A stretch of 64,000 nucleotides of DNA from Oceanibacterium hippocampi (GCF_900172325.1 NZ_FWFR01000001.1:1752335-1816334), one strand, 5' to 3'. Positions 39,462 through 49,834 are shown, numbered from the stretch's first letter. Made by a program: numbers and translations. The notes: generated from the letters alone by a model not told the origin.

Positions 39462-40762
39462 GCGACCTGTTCGCCGCCAGCGAAGCCCCGGACGAGCGGC
39501 GGCCGCTCGCCGATCGGCTGCGCCCGGGCCGGCTCGAGGCGGTGGTCGGCCAGGATCACCTGCTCGGGCCCGACGGGCCGCTCGGGCGGATGCTCGCGGC
39601 CGGGCGGCTATCGTCGCTGATCCTCTGGGGGCCGCCGGGCACAGGCAAGACGACCACGGCGCGCCTGCTGGCCAACGCGGTCGGACTGCATTTCGAGCAG
39701 ATCTCGGCGGTCTTCTCCGGTGTCGCCGACCTGCGCAAGGTTTTCGAGGCGGCCCGCAAGCGCCGCGCCGACGGGCTCCGCACGCTCCTGTTCGTCGACG
39801 AGATACACCGCTTCAACCGTGCCCAGCAGGACGGTTTCCTGCCCTATGTCGAGGACGGCACGGTCACGCTGGTCGGCGCGACGACCGAGAACCCGTCCTT
39901 CGAGCTCAATGCCGCGCTGCTGTCGCGCGCCCAGGTGCTGGTCCTCAACCGCCTGTCGGACGAGGCGATCGAGGAACTGCTGACCCGGGCGGAGGAAGTG
40001 ACCGGGCGGTCCCTGCCGCTCGACCCGGGCGCGCGGATCACCCTGCGCGCGATGGCGGACGGTGACGGACGCTACGCGCTCAACCTGGCCGAGGATGTCT
40101 TCGCCTCCGGCGACGCCCCGCTCGACAACGCCGGCCTGTCGCGGCTGCTGCAGAAGCGGGCACCGCTCTACGACAAGTCGCAGGAAGGCCACTACAACCT
40201 GATCAGCGCCCTGCACAAGTCGCTCCGGGGCTCGGACGTCGACGCGGCGCTCTACTGGTTCGGCCGGATGCTCGATGGCGGCGAGGGGCCGCGCTACATC
40301 GTCCGCCGCCTGGTCCGTTTCGCCGTCGAGGATATCGGGCTCGCCGATCCGCAGGCGCTGACGCAGGCGATCGCGGCGCGCGATGCCTATGAATTCCTGG
40401 GCTCGCCGGAAGGCGAACTGGCGATCGCGCAATGCGTCGTCTACCTGGCCACGGCGCCGAAATCGAATGCCGTCTACGGCGCCTACAAGCGGGCCATGAA
40501 AAGCGCGCGCGAGCATGGCTCGCTGATGCCGCCCAAGCATATCCTGAACGCGCCGACGAAGCTGATGAGCGAACTCGGCTACGGCAAGGACTACGCCTAC
40601 GACCACGATCAGCCGGACGGCTTCTCGGGGCAGAACTATTTCCCGGAAGACATGGCGCGCGAGGCCTACTATCAACCGGTCGAGCGCGGCTTCGAGCGCG
40701 AGGTCCGCAAGCGGCTGGATTACTGGGCGAAGCTCAGGGAACGGCGGGGCGACGAAGAATGA
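39458..40762 (+). CDS. rarA: Replication-associated recombination protein A (RarA/MgsA AAA+ ATPase)
   Basis: This 434-residue AAA+ protein acts at stalled replication forks and is related to clamp loaders and Werner-interacting protein. Walker A is G-P-P-G-T-G-K-T at 58-65, Walker B L-F-V-D-E-I-H at 111-117, and sensor 1 is in A-T-T-E-N-P-S-F. The C-terminal tetramerisation domain (H-K-S-L-R-G-S-D-V-D-A-A-L-Y-W) is complete. It starts at GTG, overlapping the protease stop, and its own stop overlaps the crcB start. Confidence 0.95.
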   Translation: MSDLFAASEAPDERRPLADRLRPGRLEAVVGQDHLLGPDGPLGRMLAAGRLSSLILWGPPGTGKTTTARLLANAVGLHFEQISAVFSGVADLRKVFEAARKRRADGLRTLLFVDEIHRFNRAQQDGFLPYVEDGTVTLVGATTENPSFELNAALLSRAQVLVLNRLSDEAIEELLTRAEEVTGRSLPLDPGARITLRAMADGDGRYALNLAEDVFASGDAPLDNAGLSRLLQKRAPLYDKSQEGHYNLISALHKSLRGSDVDAALYWFGRMLDGGEGPRYIVRRLVRFAVEDIGLADPQALTQAIAARDAYEFLGSPEGELAIAQCVVYLATAPKSNAVYGAYKRAMKSAREHGSLMPPKHILNAPTKLMSELGYGKDYAYDHDQPDGFSGQNYFPEDMAREAYYQPVERGFEREVRKRLDYWAKLRERRGDEE

Positions 40763-41139
40763 AGATGCTGCTGTTCGTGGCGCTCGGCGGGGCGCTGGGC
40801 GCCTCTGCCCGTTACCTGCTGGCCGGCCAGATCCTGCGCCTGGCCGGGCCGGCCTTTCCGCTCGGCACGCTGGTGGTCAATATCGCCGGCTCCTTCGTCA
40901 TGGGCGTGCTGGTCGAGGCGATGGCGCTTCGCTGGTCGCCGTCTCCGGAACTGCGGCTTTTTCTCACCGTTGGCCTGCTCGGCGCCTTCACCACCTTCTC
41001 GACCTTCTCGCTCGACGTCGCGGTGATGATCGAGCGCGGTGACCATCTGCCGGCGGCCGGCTATATCCTGCTTTCCCTGATCGGCTGCGTCGGCGGTCTC
41101 TTCGCCGCCCTCTGGCTGATGCGACAGGTGCTTTCCTGA
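40759..41139 (+). CDS. crcB: Fluoride channel protein CrcB (Fluc)
   Basis: This 126-residue protein has four hydrophobic spans. The family motifs are G-G-x-L-G-A-S-A-R-Y, N-x-x-G-S-F (V-N-I-A-G-S-F), and the central T-T-F-S-T-F-S. Fluc channels form antiparallel dimers that export fluoride from the cytoplasm. The ATG overlaps the rarA stop by four bases (ATGA). Because the gene begins inside rarA there is no room for a fluoride riboswitch directly ahead of it. Confidence 0.95.
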   Translation: MKMLLFVALGGALGASARYLLAGQILRLAGPAFPLGTLVVNIAGSFVMGVLVEAMALRWSPSPELRLFLTVGLLGAFTTFSTFSLDVAVMIERGDHLPAAGYILLSLIGCVGGLFAALWLMRQVLS

Positions 41140-42140
41140 TGCGTGTACAAACCCTTCTCGTGCAGCCCGACGAGGCCGAACTGCGCCTCGACCGCTGGTT
41201 CAGCGTCCGCTTTCCCGGGCTGACCCACAGCCGGCTGGCCAAGCTCATCCGCAAGGGCGAGGTCCGGATTGACGGACGGAGGGCCAAGCCGGGCGACAGG
41301 CTCGCTGCCGGACAGACGGTGCGGGTGCCGCCGCTTCCCGACGAGGTGCTGGAAAAGACCGTCCGCAGCGAGGCCGGCGCGCGCGCGCCGATGCGGACCT
41401 CGCCCGAGGACGCGGCTATGCTGCGCGACGCGATCCTGCATTTCGACGACCGGGTGATCGTCCTCAACAAGCCGCCCGGGCTGCCGGTCCAGGGCGGCAG
41501 CGGCCTCGACCGCCATCTCGACGGGATGCTCGATGCGCTCATGTTCGAGGCGCACGAGCGGCCGCGCCTTGTCCACCGGCTCGACAAGGACACCTCCGGC
41601 GTCCTGCTGCTCGCCCGCGACCGCAAGGCGGCGCAGGTCCTGGCCGCCGCCTTCAAGTCGAAGGACGCGATCAAGACCTACTGGGCGCTGGTCGTCGGCG
41701 TGCCGAAGCCGCGCCAGGGGCGGATCGACCTGCCGCTCTCGAAGCATCTCGCCGGCCGGTCGGAGAAGGTCGAGGTCGACCGCGAGGAGGGCCAGCGGGC
41801 GATCACCGATTTCGCCGTCGTCGACGCGGCGTCGAACAAGGCGGCGTGGCTCGCCATGCGGCCGCTCACCGGACGCACGCACCAGCTCCGCGTCCACAGC
41901 GCGGCGATCGGCACGCCGATCGTTGGCGACGGCAAGTACGGCGGGCCGGAGGCCTACCTGTCGGGCGGCGTCAGCAAGAAGCTGCATCTCCACGCGCGGG
42001 CGATCTCGATCCCGCACCCGGACGGCGGCCTGCTGGAGGTGGAGGCGCCGTTGCCGACGCATCTGGTGCAGAGCTTCGCCTTTTTCGGCTGGAGCGAGCA
42101 GGAATACGATGACCCCTTCGCCGAGGAGGAAGAGTTTTGA
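41139..42140 (+). CDS. RluC/RluD-family 23S rRNA pseudouridine synthase
   Basis: This 333-residue enzyme has an N-terminal S4 RNA-binding domain (about 15-65) and the RluA-family catalytic domain. The signature H-R-L-D-K-D-T-S-G carries the catalytic Asp at 149; G-R-T-H-Q-L-R-V-H lies further on. These enzymes convert specific uridines in 23S rRNA helices to pseudouridine. RluC is the closest guess by layout, but RluD cannot be excluded. It shares one base with crcB (TGATG), and its stop overlaps the next gene's TTG start. Confidence 0.92.
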   Translation: MRVQTLLVQPDEAELRLDRWFSVRFPGLTHSRLAKLIRKGEVRIDGRRAKPGDRLAAGQTVRVPPLPDEVLEKTVRSEAGARAPMRTSPEDAAMLRDAILHFDDRVIVLNKPPGLPVQGGSGLDRHLDGMLDALMFEAHERPRLVHRLDKDTSGVLLLARDRKAAQVLAAAFKSKDAIKTYWALVVGVPKPRQGRIDLPLSKHLAGRSEKVEVDREEGQRAITDFAVVDAASNKAAWLAMRPLTGRTHQLRVHSAAIGTPIVGDGKYGGPEAYLSGGVSKKLHLHARAISIPHPDGGLLEVEAPLPTHLVQSFAFFGWSEQEYDDPFAEEEEF

Positions 42141-42814
42141 ACGGGCCGATCCGCTTCGTCGTCTTCGATTGTGACGGCACCCTGGTCGACAGCCAGCACG
42201 GCATCGTTGCCTGCATGACGCTGGCCTTCAACGATATCGGCAAGGGCGCGCCGGACGCCGCGGCGATCCGCGGCATCGTCGGGCTGTCGCTCGACCACGC
42301 GGTGGCGGAACTCGCGCCGTCGCTCAGCCTGGCCGAGCAGGGCGCGGTGGTCGCCGGCTACAAGGCGGCGTTCCGTCGCTCGCGCGAGACCGGCAGCCAT
42401 GGCGAGGCGCTCTATCCCGGTGCGCGCGAGGCGATCGAGGCACTGGAGGAGGCGGGCTACCTGCTCGGCGTGGCGACCGGCAAGTCGATGCGCGGTCTGA
42501 AGGCGGTGCTTGACCAGCACGGGCTGGCGAGGGCCTTCGTGACCCTGCAGACCGCCGACAACGCACCCAGCAAGCCGCATCCCGCGATGCTTCGCCAGGC
42601 GATGCAGGAGGCCGGCGCCGAGGCGGCAGAGACCCTGATGATCGGCGATACCAGTTTCGACATGGCGATGGCGGTTGCCGCCGGCGCCCACCCGCTCGGG
42701 GTCGCCTGGGGCTATCATCCGGTCGAGGCGCTGCGCCAGACCGGCGCCAGCGACGTGCTCGGCCATTTCGACGAGCTGATGCCCTGGCTCGCCGGGCGCG
42801 AGGTCGCGGCATGA
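42137..42814 (+). CDS. HAD-superfamily phosphatase (phosphoglycolate phosphatase-like)
   Basis: This 225-residue cytoplasmic protein has the HAD motifs: F-D-C-D-G-T-L-V-D (nucleophile D11, acid D13), a helical cap domain, a Lys after S-K-P-H, and G-D-T-S-F-D-M-A-M for magnesium. It resembles the Gph/PpaX subgroup with a C1 cap. The start is TTG 42137, within the preceding stop codon (TTGA). The ATGA at its end starts the ATP12 gene. The substrate is not predictable. Confidence 0.92.
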   Translation: MNGPIRFVVFDCDGTLVDSQHGIVACMTLAFNDIGKGAPDAAAIRGIVGLSLDHAVAELAPSLSLAEQGAVVAGYKAAFRRSRETGSHGEALYPGAREAIEALEEAGYLLGVATGKSMRGLKAVLDQHGLARAFVTLQTADNAPSKPHPAMLRQAMQEAGAEAAETLMIGDTSFDMAMAVAAGAHPLGVAWGYHPVEALRQTGASDVLGHFDELMPWLAGREVAA

Positions 42815-43536
42815 GCGCGGCGGCGGCAAAGCGCTTCTATCGTGAGGTCGCGGTGGTCGAGGCGACGGCAGAGGAGGGCGCCGACGGACACGGCGTGGCG
42901 CTCGACGGGCGGCCGTTGCGGACGCCGGCGCGGCGGCCGCTCATCCTGCCGACCCGTGCCCTTGCCGAGGCGGTGGCATCCGAATGGGCCGGGCAGCAGG
43001 ACCGCATCGATCCGCACAGCATGCCGATGATGCGGCTGGCCGCCACGGCGCTCGACCGGGTGGTCGATGAACGGCGCCGCGTGCTGGCCGAAATGGCCGC
43101 CTATGGCGAGAACGATCTGCTCTGCTACCGGGTCGAGAGCCCGGTCGAGCTGGTCGCGAAGCAGGCCGAGGCCTGGGACCCGCTGCTCGCCTGGCTCCGG
43201 CGCCGCTACGACATCGGCCTGCGGGTGACGAGCGCGCTTGTCCATGTGCCGCAGGAGACCGCGGCGCGGGCCGCTTTCGAGCGTATCGTCGACGCCTTCG
43301 ACCCGATGCGGATCAGCGCCCTACACAACGTCACGACGATCACCGGCTCGCTAGTCCTGGCGCTGGCGCTCGCGGCCCGGGAAATAGACGCGGAGCAGAC
43401 TTTCGAACTCGGCGAGATCGAGGAAAGCTACCAGATTGGCCTGTGGGGCGAGGATGCCGAGGCGATGGCGCGGCGCGGCGCGCGGCGCGAAACGCTTGCC
43501 GATTGCGCCCGTTTCCTCGACCTGCTCGATTCCTGA
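42811..43536 (+). CDS. ATP12-family F1-ATPase assembly chaperone
   Basis: This 241-residue protein matches the ATP12 family. In mitochondria it holds free alpha subunits of F1-ATPase during assembly; bacterial members are almost confined to Alphaproteobacteria. Features are the N-terminal R-F-Y-R-E-V, L-D-G-R-P-L-R-T-P, L-A-E-A-V-A-S-E-W-A, the Y-G-E-N-D-L-L-C-Y-R run, and a C-terminal helical region with E-S-Y-Q-I-G-L-W-G. It closes the overlapping operon by ATGA coupling. No ATP synthase genes are in the window. Confidence 0.93.
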   Translation: MSAAAAKRFYREVAVVEATAEEGADGHGVALDGRPLRTPARRPLILPTRALAEAVASEWAGQQDRIDPHSMPMMRLAATALDRVVDERRRVLAEMAAYGENDLLCYRVESPVELVAKQAEAWDPLLAWLRRRYDIGLRVTSALVHVPQETAARAAFERIVDAFDPMRISALHNVTTITGSLVLALALAAREIDAEQTFELGEIEESYQIGLWGEDAEAMARRGARRETLADCARFLDLLDS

Positions 43537-43669
43537 CCACGCCGGCCGGTGTGTGGCGCCCCATGGCACAACGCCGCGCCGCTTACTGGTCAGCGGCCGC
43601 AATTGGTGCTAATTGGAGGCCGCTTCGATTTGTAACATTACGACTGGCCAAGGGGGCGAAAGGGGCGGA

Positions 43670-45202
<1,533 letters not shown>

Positions 45203-45234
45203 CAGCGCGCCCGATACGGACAACGGAAACAGTC

Positions 45235-47214
45235 ATGTTCGAGAAAATCCTGATTGCGAATCGTGGCGAGATCGCCTGCCGCGTCATCAAGAGCGCGCAG
45301 AAGATGGGGATCAAGACCGTCGCGGTCTATTCCGAGGCCGATGACGGCGCCCGTCACATGCGGCTTGCCGACGAGGCGATCCCGATCGGCCCGCCGCCGG
45401 CATCCGAGAGCTACCTGCAGATCGACCGCATCGTCGAGGCCTGCAAGGCGACCGGCGCCCAGGCGGTCCATCCGGGTTACGGATTCCTGTCGGAGAACGG
45501 CCGCTTCGCCGAGGCGCTGAAAGCCGCCGGGATCGCCTTCATCGGACCCGATGTCCGGGCGATCGGGGCGATGGGCGACAAGATCGAATCGAAAAAGCTG
45601 GCCGCCGCGGCCGGCGTCTCGACGGTGCCGGGCCATATCGGCGTGATCGCCGACGACAAGGAAGCGATCGAGATCGCCCGGGGCATCGGCTACCCGGTGA
45701 TGATCAAGGCCTCGGCCGGCGGTGGCGGCAAGGGCATGCGCGTCGCCTATGACGACGACGAGGTCCGCGAAGGCTTTTCCTCGGCCAAGAACGAGGCCCG
45801 CTCAAGCTTCGGCGACGACCGCATCTTCATCGAGAAATATATCGAGGAGCCGCGCCATATCGAGATCCAGGTGCTCGCCGACCGGCACGGCACCTGCCTT
45901 TATCTCGGCGAGCGCGAATGCTCGATCCAGCGCCGCCACCAGAAGGTGATCGAGGAGGCGCCGAGCCCCTTCGTCGATGCCGAGACGCGCCGCGCCATGG
46001 GCGAGCAGGCGGTGGCGCTGTCCCGCGCCGTCGATTACGTCAGCGCCGGCACGGTCGAATTCATCGTCGACAAGGAGCGCAACTTCTACTTCCTGGAGAT
46101 GAACACCCGGCTCCAGGTCGAGCATCCGGTGACCGAACTGGTGACCGGGATCGACCTGGTCGAGCAGATGATCCGGGTCGCCGCCGGCGAGAAGCTGCCG
46201 TGGAGCCAGGACGACATCAAGCTGAGCGGCTGGGCGGTCGAGAGCCGGCTCTATGCCGAGGACCCCTATCGCGGCTTCCTGCCCTCGATCGGCCGGCTGT
46301 CGCGTTTCCGGCCGCTTCCGGAAAGCCCGACCATGCGGATCGACACCGGCGTCGCCGAGGGCTCGGAGATCACCCTGTTCTACGACCCGATGATCGCCAA
46401 GCTGATCACCTACGGTCCGGACCGCGACGGGGCGATCGCCGAGATGCGCGCCGCGCTCGACGGCTTCGACATCGGCGGGATCTCGCACAATGTCGATTTC
46501 CTGAACGCGGTCATGGCCCACCCGCGCTTCCGCGAGGGCCGGCTGACGACCAACTTCATCGCCGAGGAGTTCCCCGACGGGTTCCAGGGCGCGGCCCTTT
46601 CCGACGACGACTACCAGGCGCTGGTCGCGGTCGCGGCGCTTGTTCATGCCCGCCGCCTCAGGCGCGAGCGGTCGCCGCTGGGTGTCGCCGGGGTGTTTGT
46701 CGAACGCGACTGGATCGTCATGGAGGGCAAGGAACGCGAGACCGCGATCCGCCTTGCCGACGCGGTCGGCGGCATCGATGTCGGGCTCGGCGACGATACC
46801 GTCGAGCTGCGCAGCGAGTGGCGTCCGGGGCAGCGGCTGTTCGAAGGCGAGATCGACGGCCGGGAATACCGCGTGCTGGTCGATCCGGAAGCCTCGGGCT
46901 ACCGGCTGACCTATGGCGGCGCCCAGGTGACGCTGTCGGTACTGCGCCCGAAGGTCGCCGCGCTGGCCCGCCTGATGCCGGAGAAGGCGGTTGCCGATAC
47001 CGCCAAGTTCCTGCTCTGCCCGATGCCGGGCCTGCTGGTCTCGGTCGCCGTCGAGGTCGGGCAGGAGGTCAAGACAGGCCAGCCGCTGGCCGTCGTCGAG
47101 GCGATGAAGATGGAGAATGTTCTCAGGGCCGAGCGCGACGGCGTGGTCGGCACGGTCGAGGCCAAGGCCGGCGACACGCTGGCCGTCGATCAGGTGATTC
47201 TGACATTCGAGTAG
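45235..47214 (+). CDS. pccA: Propionyl-CoA carboxylase alpha subunit (biotin carboxylase and carrier)
   Basis: This 659-residue protein combines biotin carboxylase (about 1-450, with the ATP-grasp glycine loop [10 protein letters not shown] near 159-168), a BT domain and a C-terminal biotin carrier. The carrier motif is E-A-M-K-M-E-N with the biotinylated lysine at 625. It partners the beta subunit just upstream. The chain ends normally (V-I-L-T-F-E) at TAG 47212-47214. An acylphosphatase reading frame overlaps that stop. Confidence 0.96.
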   Translation: MFEKILIANRGEIACRVIKSAQKMGIKTVAVYSEADDGARHMRLADEAIPIGPPPASESYLQIDRIVEACKATGAQAVHPGYGFLSENGRFAEALKAAGIAFIGPDVRAIGAMGDKIESKKLAAAAGVSTVPGHIGVIADDKEAIEIARGIGYPVMIKASAGGGGKGMRVAYDDDEVREGFSSAKNEARSSFGDDRIFIEKYIEEPRHIEIQVLADRHGTCLYLGERECSIQRRHQKVIEEAPSPFVDAETRRAMGEQAVALSRAVDYVSAGTVEFIVDKERNFYFLEMNTRLQVEHPVTELVTGIDLVEQMIRVAAGEKLPWSQDDIKLSGWAVESRLYAEDPYRGFLPSIGRLSRFRPLPESPTMRIDTGVAEGSEITLFYDPMIAKLITYGPDRDGAIAEMRAALDGFDIGGISHNVDFLNAVMAHPRFREGRLTTNFIAEEFPDGFQGAALSDDDYQALVAVAALVHARRLRRERSPLGVAGVFVERDWIVMEGKERETAIRLADAVGGIDVGLGDDTVELRSEWRPGQRLFEGEIDGREYRVLVDPEASGYRLTYGGAQVTLSVLRPKVAALARLMPEKAVADTAKFLLCPMPGLLVSVAVEVGQEVKTGQPLAVVEAMKMENVLRAERDGVVGTVEAKAGDTLAVDQVILTFE

Positions 47215-47492
47215 CACGGGTCATCATCCGCGGCCGCGTCCAGGGCGTCTGGTTCCGGGCCTGGACACGGGAGCGCGCGCAGGCACTCCGCCTCGCCGGC
47301 TGGGTCAGGAACCGCCGGGACGGCGCCGTGGAGGCGCTGTTCGCCGGCCCGGAGCCCGCCGTCGACGAGATGCTCGAAGCCTGCTGGGAAGGGCCGGAGG
47401 CGGCCGTGGTGAAGGCCGTCGAGCCGCTTGATGCCGACGTCGACGACGAGGGCCTACCGGACGGCGGTTTCGAGATCCGCCCGTCGGACTGA
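47205..47492 (+). CDS. Acylphosphatase (no canonical start codon)
   Basis: The frame encodes about 95 residues of a complete acylphosphatase, which hydrolyses acyl-phosphates. The binding loop G-R-V-Q-G-V-W-F-R contains the catalytic Arg, and G-W-V-R-N supplies the catalytic Asn. No ATG, GTG or TTG opens it. The in-frame codons before the domain are ATT (47205), CGA, then GTA (47211). A single G-to-A change from GTG to GTA, which also fits the pccA TAG stop, would explain the loss. ATT initiation is possible but rare; otherwise the gene is silent. The start given is therefore nominal. It overlaps lipB convergently by 39 bases. Confidence 0.7.
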   Translation: MRVARVIIRGRVQGVWFRAWTRERAQALRLAGWVRNRRDGAVEALFAGPEPAVDEMLEACWEGPEAAVVKAVEPLDADVDDEGLPDGGFEIRPSD

Positions 47493-48134
47493 GCCGAAGA
47501 TCTCCTCGAAGCTCGCCTGGAGCGCCACATCGAGGTCGCCCATCACTGCCGGAATGCCGAGATCGACCAGCGAGGTGACGCCGTGGCGGGCGATGCCGCA
47601 GGGCACGATGCCGCTGAAATGGTCGAGCTCGGGCTCGACATTGATCGAGATCCCGTGGAACGAGACCCAGCGGCGGACGCGGATGCCGATCGCGGCGATC
47701 TTGTCCTCGCGCCCGCCGTCGCGCGCCACCCAGACCCCGACCCGGCCCTCGCGGCGCTCGCCGACGACGTTGAAGGTCGCCAGGGTGGCGATCACCCAGT
47801 TTTCCAGGTCGTGCACGAAGCGGCGGATGTCGCGGCCGCGCCGGTCGAGGTCCAGCATCACGTAGGCGACCCGCTGGCCGGGCCCATGGTAGGTGTACTG
47901 GCCGCCGCGGCCGCTGCGGTGGACAGGGAAGCGGTCGGGCTGCAGCAGGTCCGCCGGGTCGGCGCTGGTGCCGGCGGTATAGAGCGGCGGATGTTCCAGC
48001 AGCCAGACCAGTTCGCCGGCGGTGCCGGCGCGGATGGCGGCGACCCGGGCCTCCATGGCAGCGACCGCGGCGTCGTAGCCGACGGGGGCCTCGGCGATCC
48101 GCCATTCGACGGCTTCATTCCCGATCATCGTCAT
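47454..48134 (-). CDS. lipB: Lipoyl(octanoyl) transferase LipB
   Basis: This 226-residue enzyme moves octanoyl groups from acyl carrier protein to lipoyl domains. It has the conserved [12 protein letters not shown] region, the lysine in D-K-I-A-A-I-G-I-R (K145) and the cysteine in P-C-G-I-A-R-H-G (C179), which form the catalytic pair. The ATG at 48134 is chosen over 48128. The frame stays open upstream, but that part overlaps fliN. The gene is convergent with the acylphosphatase frame and divergent from fliN. Confidence 0.94.
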   Translation of the reverse strand: MTMIGNEAVEWRIAEAPVGYDAAVAAMEARVAAIRAGTAGELVWLLEHPPLYTAGTSADPADLLQPDRFPVHRSGRGGQYTYHGPGQRVAYVMLDLDRRGRDIRRFVHDLENWVIATLATFNVVGERREGRVGVWVARDGGREDKIAAIGIRVRRWVSFHGISINVEPELDHFSGIVPCGIARHGVTSLVDLGIPAVMGDLDVALQASFEEIFGSVRRADLETAVR

Positions 48135-48227
48135 GACCGACGATATAGCGCCCCGGGCGCGGCATTTACACTTCGATAACGCTGTTGGGCCATAGTCGTC
48201 GCCAGTCATGAACGGTGGTTGGTGAGA

Positions 48228-48479
48228 ATGAACTCCAAGGCGATCCACGATGTCGAGGTGGAAATCTCGGTCGTCCTCGGCAAGGCGACGATGCCGATCC
48301 ATCAGCTCCTGAAGATGGGGCGGGGCGCGGTCATCGAGCTCGACACCTTCGTCGAGGACCCGGCAATGGTGCTTGCCAACAACAGGATCATCGCCAAGGG
48401 CGAGATCGTCATCGTCGACGATCACGTCGCGGTATCGATCCTGGAAACGGTCGATGTCAACAATGGCCCCGAGGGATGA
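48228..48479 (+). CDS. fliN: FliN-type flagellar motor switch (SpoA) protein, stand-alone
   Basis: This 83-residue protein is little more than a SpoA/FliN domain: [11 protein letters not shown] near the start, [13 protein letters not shown] in the middle, and [18 protein letters not shown] at the end. FliN forms the lower part of the flagellar C-ring with FliM and controls rotation direction. I choose ATG 48228, preceded by GGTGAGA. It is isolated from other flagellar genes, lying between lipB and tRNA-Leu. A type III secretion homologue is possible but less likely. Confidence 0.85.
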   Translation: MNSKAIHDVEVEISVVLGKATMPIHQLLKMGRGAVIELDTFVEDPAMVLANNRIIAKGEIVIVDDHVAVSILETVDVNNGPEG

Positions 48480-48507
48480 AAAAAGCCCGGCGAGAATGCT
48501 TGCGGGC
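48478..48507 (-). terminator. Possible minus-strand terminator after the XRE/GNAT genes
   Basis: On the minus strand a GC-rich hairpin (GCCCG arms at 48485-48489 and 48503-48507, with additional inner pairing around a four-base loop) is followed by six T residues (48479-48484 on the plus strand as A). It overlaps the fliN stop. It could stop transcription from the minus-strand pair downstream. Confidence 0.4.
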
Positions 48508-48540
48508 AGGTCGAGGATTTGCTATCTCCCCAACTCCCGC

Positions 48541-48627
48541 GCGGTCGTGGCGGAATTGGTAGACGCGCAGCGTTGAGGTCGCTGTGGGCGAGAGCCCGTG
48601 GAAGTTCGAGTCTTCTCGACCGCACCA
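48541..48627 (+). tRNA. tRNA-Leu (anticodon GAG)
   Basis: A class II tRNA with a long variable arm. Acceptor GCGGTCG pairs with CGACCGC. The anticodon stem CAGCG/CGCTG encloses TTGAGGT, giving GAG. CCA is encoded at 48625-48627. A terminator follows at 48690. Confidence 0.97.
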
Positions 48628-48689
48628 GATTTGAGAGACATGTGGCAGGGGCGGCGTCCGATCGGATGTCGCCGCGGCCACGGGATCGG

Positions 48690-48720
48690 AAGGGCCCGGC
48701 ATCGCCGCGGCCCTTTTTTC
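48690..48720 (+). terminator. Terminator after tRNA-Leu
   Basis: AAGGGCC (48690-48696) pairs with GGCCCTT (48709-48715), with further GGC/GCC pairing inside, followed by a run of T residues to 48719. Its right arm and T run are part of a 21-base sequence repeated at 49910. Confidence 0.75.
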
Positions 48721-48723
48721 CTG
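48703..48723. repeat. 21-bp direct repeat, copy 1 (beside tRNA-Leu)
   Basis: The 21 bases from 48703 to 48723 (starting CGCCGCGGCCC and ending CCTG) recur exactly at 49910-49930. This copy is the right arm and tail of the tRNA-Leu terminator. The two copies bracket the XRE and GNAT genes. Confidence 0.85.
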
Positions 48724-48735
48724 TCCGCCGTCGGC

Positions 48736-49263
48736 TCAGAGCCGCTTGAACATGCAGGTTGTCGCGTGACGGGCGGCGCCATCCGGGTCGAGCGCATAGT
48801 CCGGGATGATGCCGGCCCGCTCGAATCCCATGCTTGCGTAAAGCGCCTCGGCGCTGTCGCCCGTCCGCGTATCGAGCGTCACCAGCGTCCTGCCCAGCGC
48901 CCGCGCCTGTCGCTCGGCGGCCGCCAGCAGCGCCCTCGCGATGCCCTGTCGCCGCGCCGCCGGACGCACCGCCATCTTGGCGATCTCGCAGCGGTGGGGC
49001 TGGTTGGGCGGCATCCCGACGACAAGCTGCACCGTGCCGACGATCGGTCCGTTCCGCGCCGCCGCGAACAGGATGCGCTGCCCGGAGGCAATTTCCGGGC
49101 GGATCGTCCGCCGCCAGAAGCGATCCGCGTCGTCGGCGGTAAACGGCTGCAGGAAGCCGATGGCGCCGCCACCGCCGACGCTTTCCCGGATGATCGCAGC
49201 GAGATCGTCGAAATGCGTCTCGATCCGGTCGGCCGCGACCTGAAACACCGTCACGCTGTCCAT
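48736..49263 (-). CDS. GNAT-family N-acetyltransferase
   Basis: This 175-residue protein has the GNAT fold. Motif A, with R-R-Q-G-I-A-R-A-L-L at about 108-117, binds the acetyl-CoA pyrophosphate, and motif B follows with Y-A-S-M-G-F. The substrate is not predictable. It is the second gene of a minus-strand pair, ten bases after the XRE/cupin regulator stop. The pair is bracketed by 21-bp repeats. It is not the GNAT/DUF1778 toxin-antitoxin arrangement, since the partner is a helix-turn-helix protein with a cupin domain. Confidence 0.88.
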   Translation of the reverse strand: MDSVTVFQVAADRIETHFDDLAAIIRESVGGGGAIGFLQPFTADDADRFWRRTIRPEIASGQRILFAAARNGPIVGTVQLVVGMPPNQPHRCEIAKMAVRPAARRQGIARALLAAAERQARALGRTLVTLDTRTGDSAEALYASMGFERAGIIPDYALDPDGAARHATTCMFKRL

Positions 49264-49273
49264 TCTGGCCCCC

Positions 49274-49834
49274 CTAGTGAAGCGCGATGAGATACTCGGC
49301 GACCTCGTCCCCGGTCTCGAAGCGGGAGGCGCCGAACAGCAAATAGCGAAGGCAGTCGCCCGTCCGCAGTTCGTGGGTCTCGCCCTCTATCGTCACGGTC
49401 AGCGCGCCGGACACGAGCAGGAGGTGATGTTCCAGTCCGGGCACCGGCGGCAGCCGGTATTCGATCCGCTGGTTGGCGGCGATGGTGCAGCGGATCAGTT
49501 CGACGGCGAGGCTTGCGGACGGGGGCGAGACGCTCCGCCGGACGAAACCGTGCCGGCCATCCTCCCATTTCGCCTGCTCCGCACGGCGGATCAGCGGCTG
49601 GAAGCGCTTTTCCAGCGGCTCCAGTATCTGCGAGATCGTCATCGAGAAGACCGCGGCCAGGGCGCCAAGCGTATCGGCGGTCGGGCTCACCTCGGCATTC
49701 TCGATCCGCGAAAGGGAGGCCCGGCTGACGCCGCTCCGATCGGCGAGCTGCTGCAGGGAAAGGCCCCTGGCCTGCCGAAGCCGTTTCAGCCGTTCGGCAA
49801 GTCGGGTGGTCTCGCGCGTGTCCGGTTCATTCAT
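49274..49834 (-). CDS. XRE-type regulator with C-terminal cupin sensor domain
   Basis: This 186-residue protein has an N-terminal helix-turn-helix (L-A-E-R-L-K-R-L-R through L-S-R-I-E-N, about 12-45) and a C-terminal cupin barrel (about 115-185, G-L-E-H-H-L-L-L-V-S-G). Proteins of this layout usually repress an adjacent operon and sense a small ligand; the GNAT gene just downstream is the obvious target. The ATG at 49834 is preferred; a TTG at 49870 would add 12 residues. A small palindrome lies right at the start codon, consistent with autoregulation. Confidence 0.88.
   Translation of the reverse strand: MNEPDTRETTRLAERLKRLRQARGLSLQQLADRSGVSRASLSRIENAEVSPTADTLGALAAVFSMTISQILEPLEKRFQPLIRRAEQAKWEDGRHGFVRRSVSPPSASLAVELIRCTIAANQRIEYRLPPVPGLEHHLLLVSGALTVTIEGETHELRTGDCLRYLLFGASRFETGDEVAEYLIALH

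Noticed and set aside
40700-40760. A fluoride riboswitch ahead of crcB
   Set aside because: crcB starts within the end of rarA, and the preceding bases are rarA coding sequence with no riboswitch-like structure evident.
45918-47204. A long open frame upstream of and in frame with the acylphosphatase
   Set aside because: It lies inside pccA in another frame and encodes an Arg/Gly-rich shadow; only the final 95 residues are a real domain.
48736-49834. XRE plus GNAT as a toxin-antitoxin module
   Set aside because: Known GNAT toxins pair with ribbon-helix-helix (DUF1778) antitoxins encoded upstream; here the partner has a cupin sensor domain, which fits ordinary metabolic regulation.
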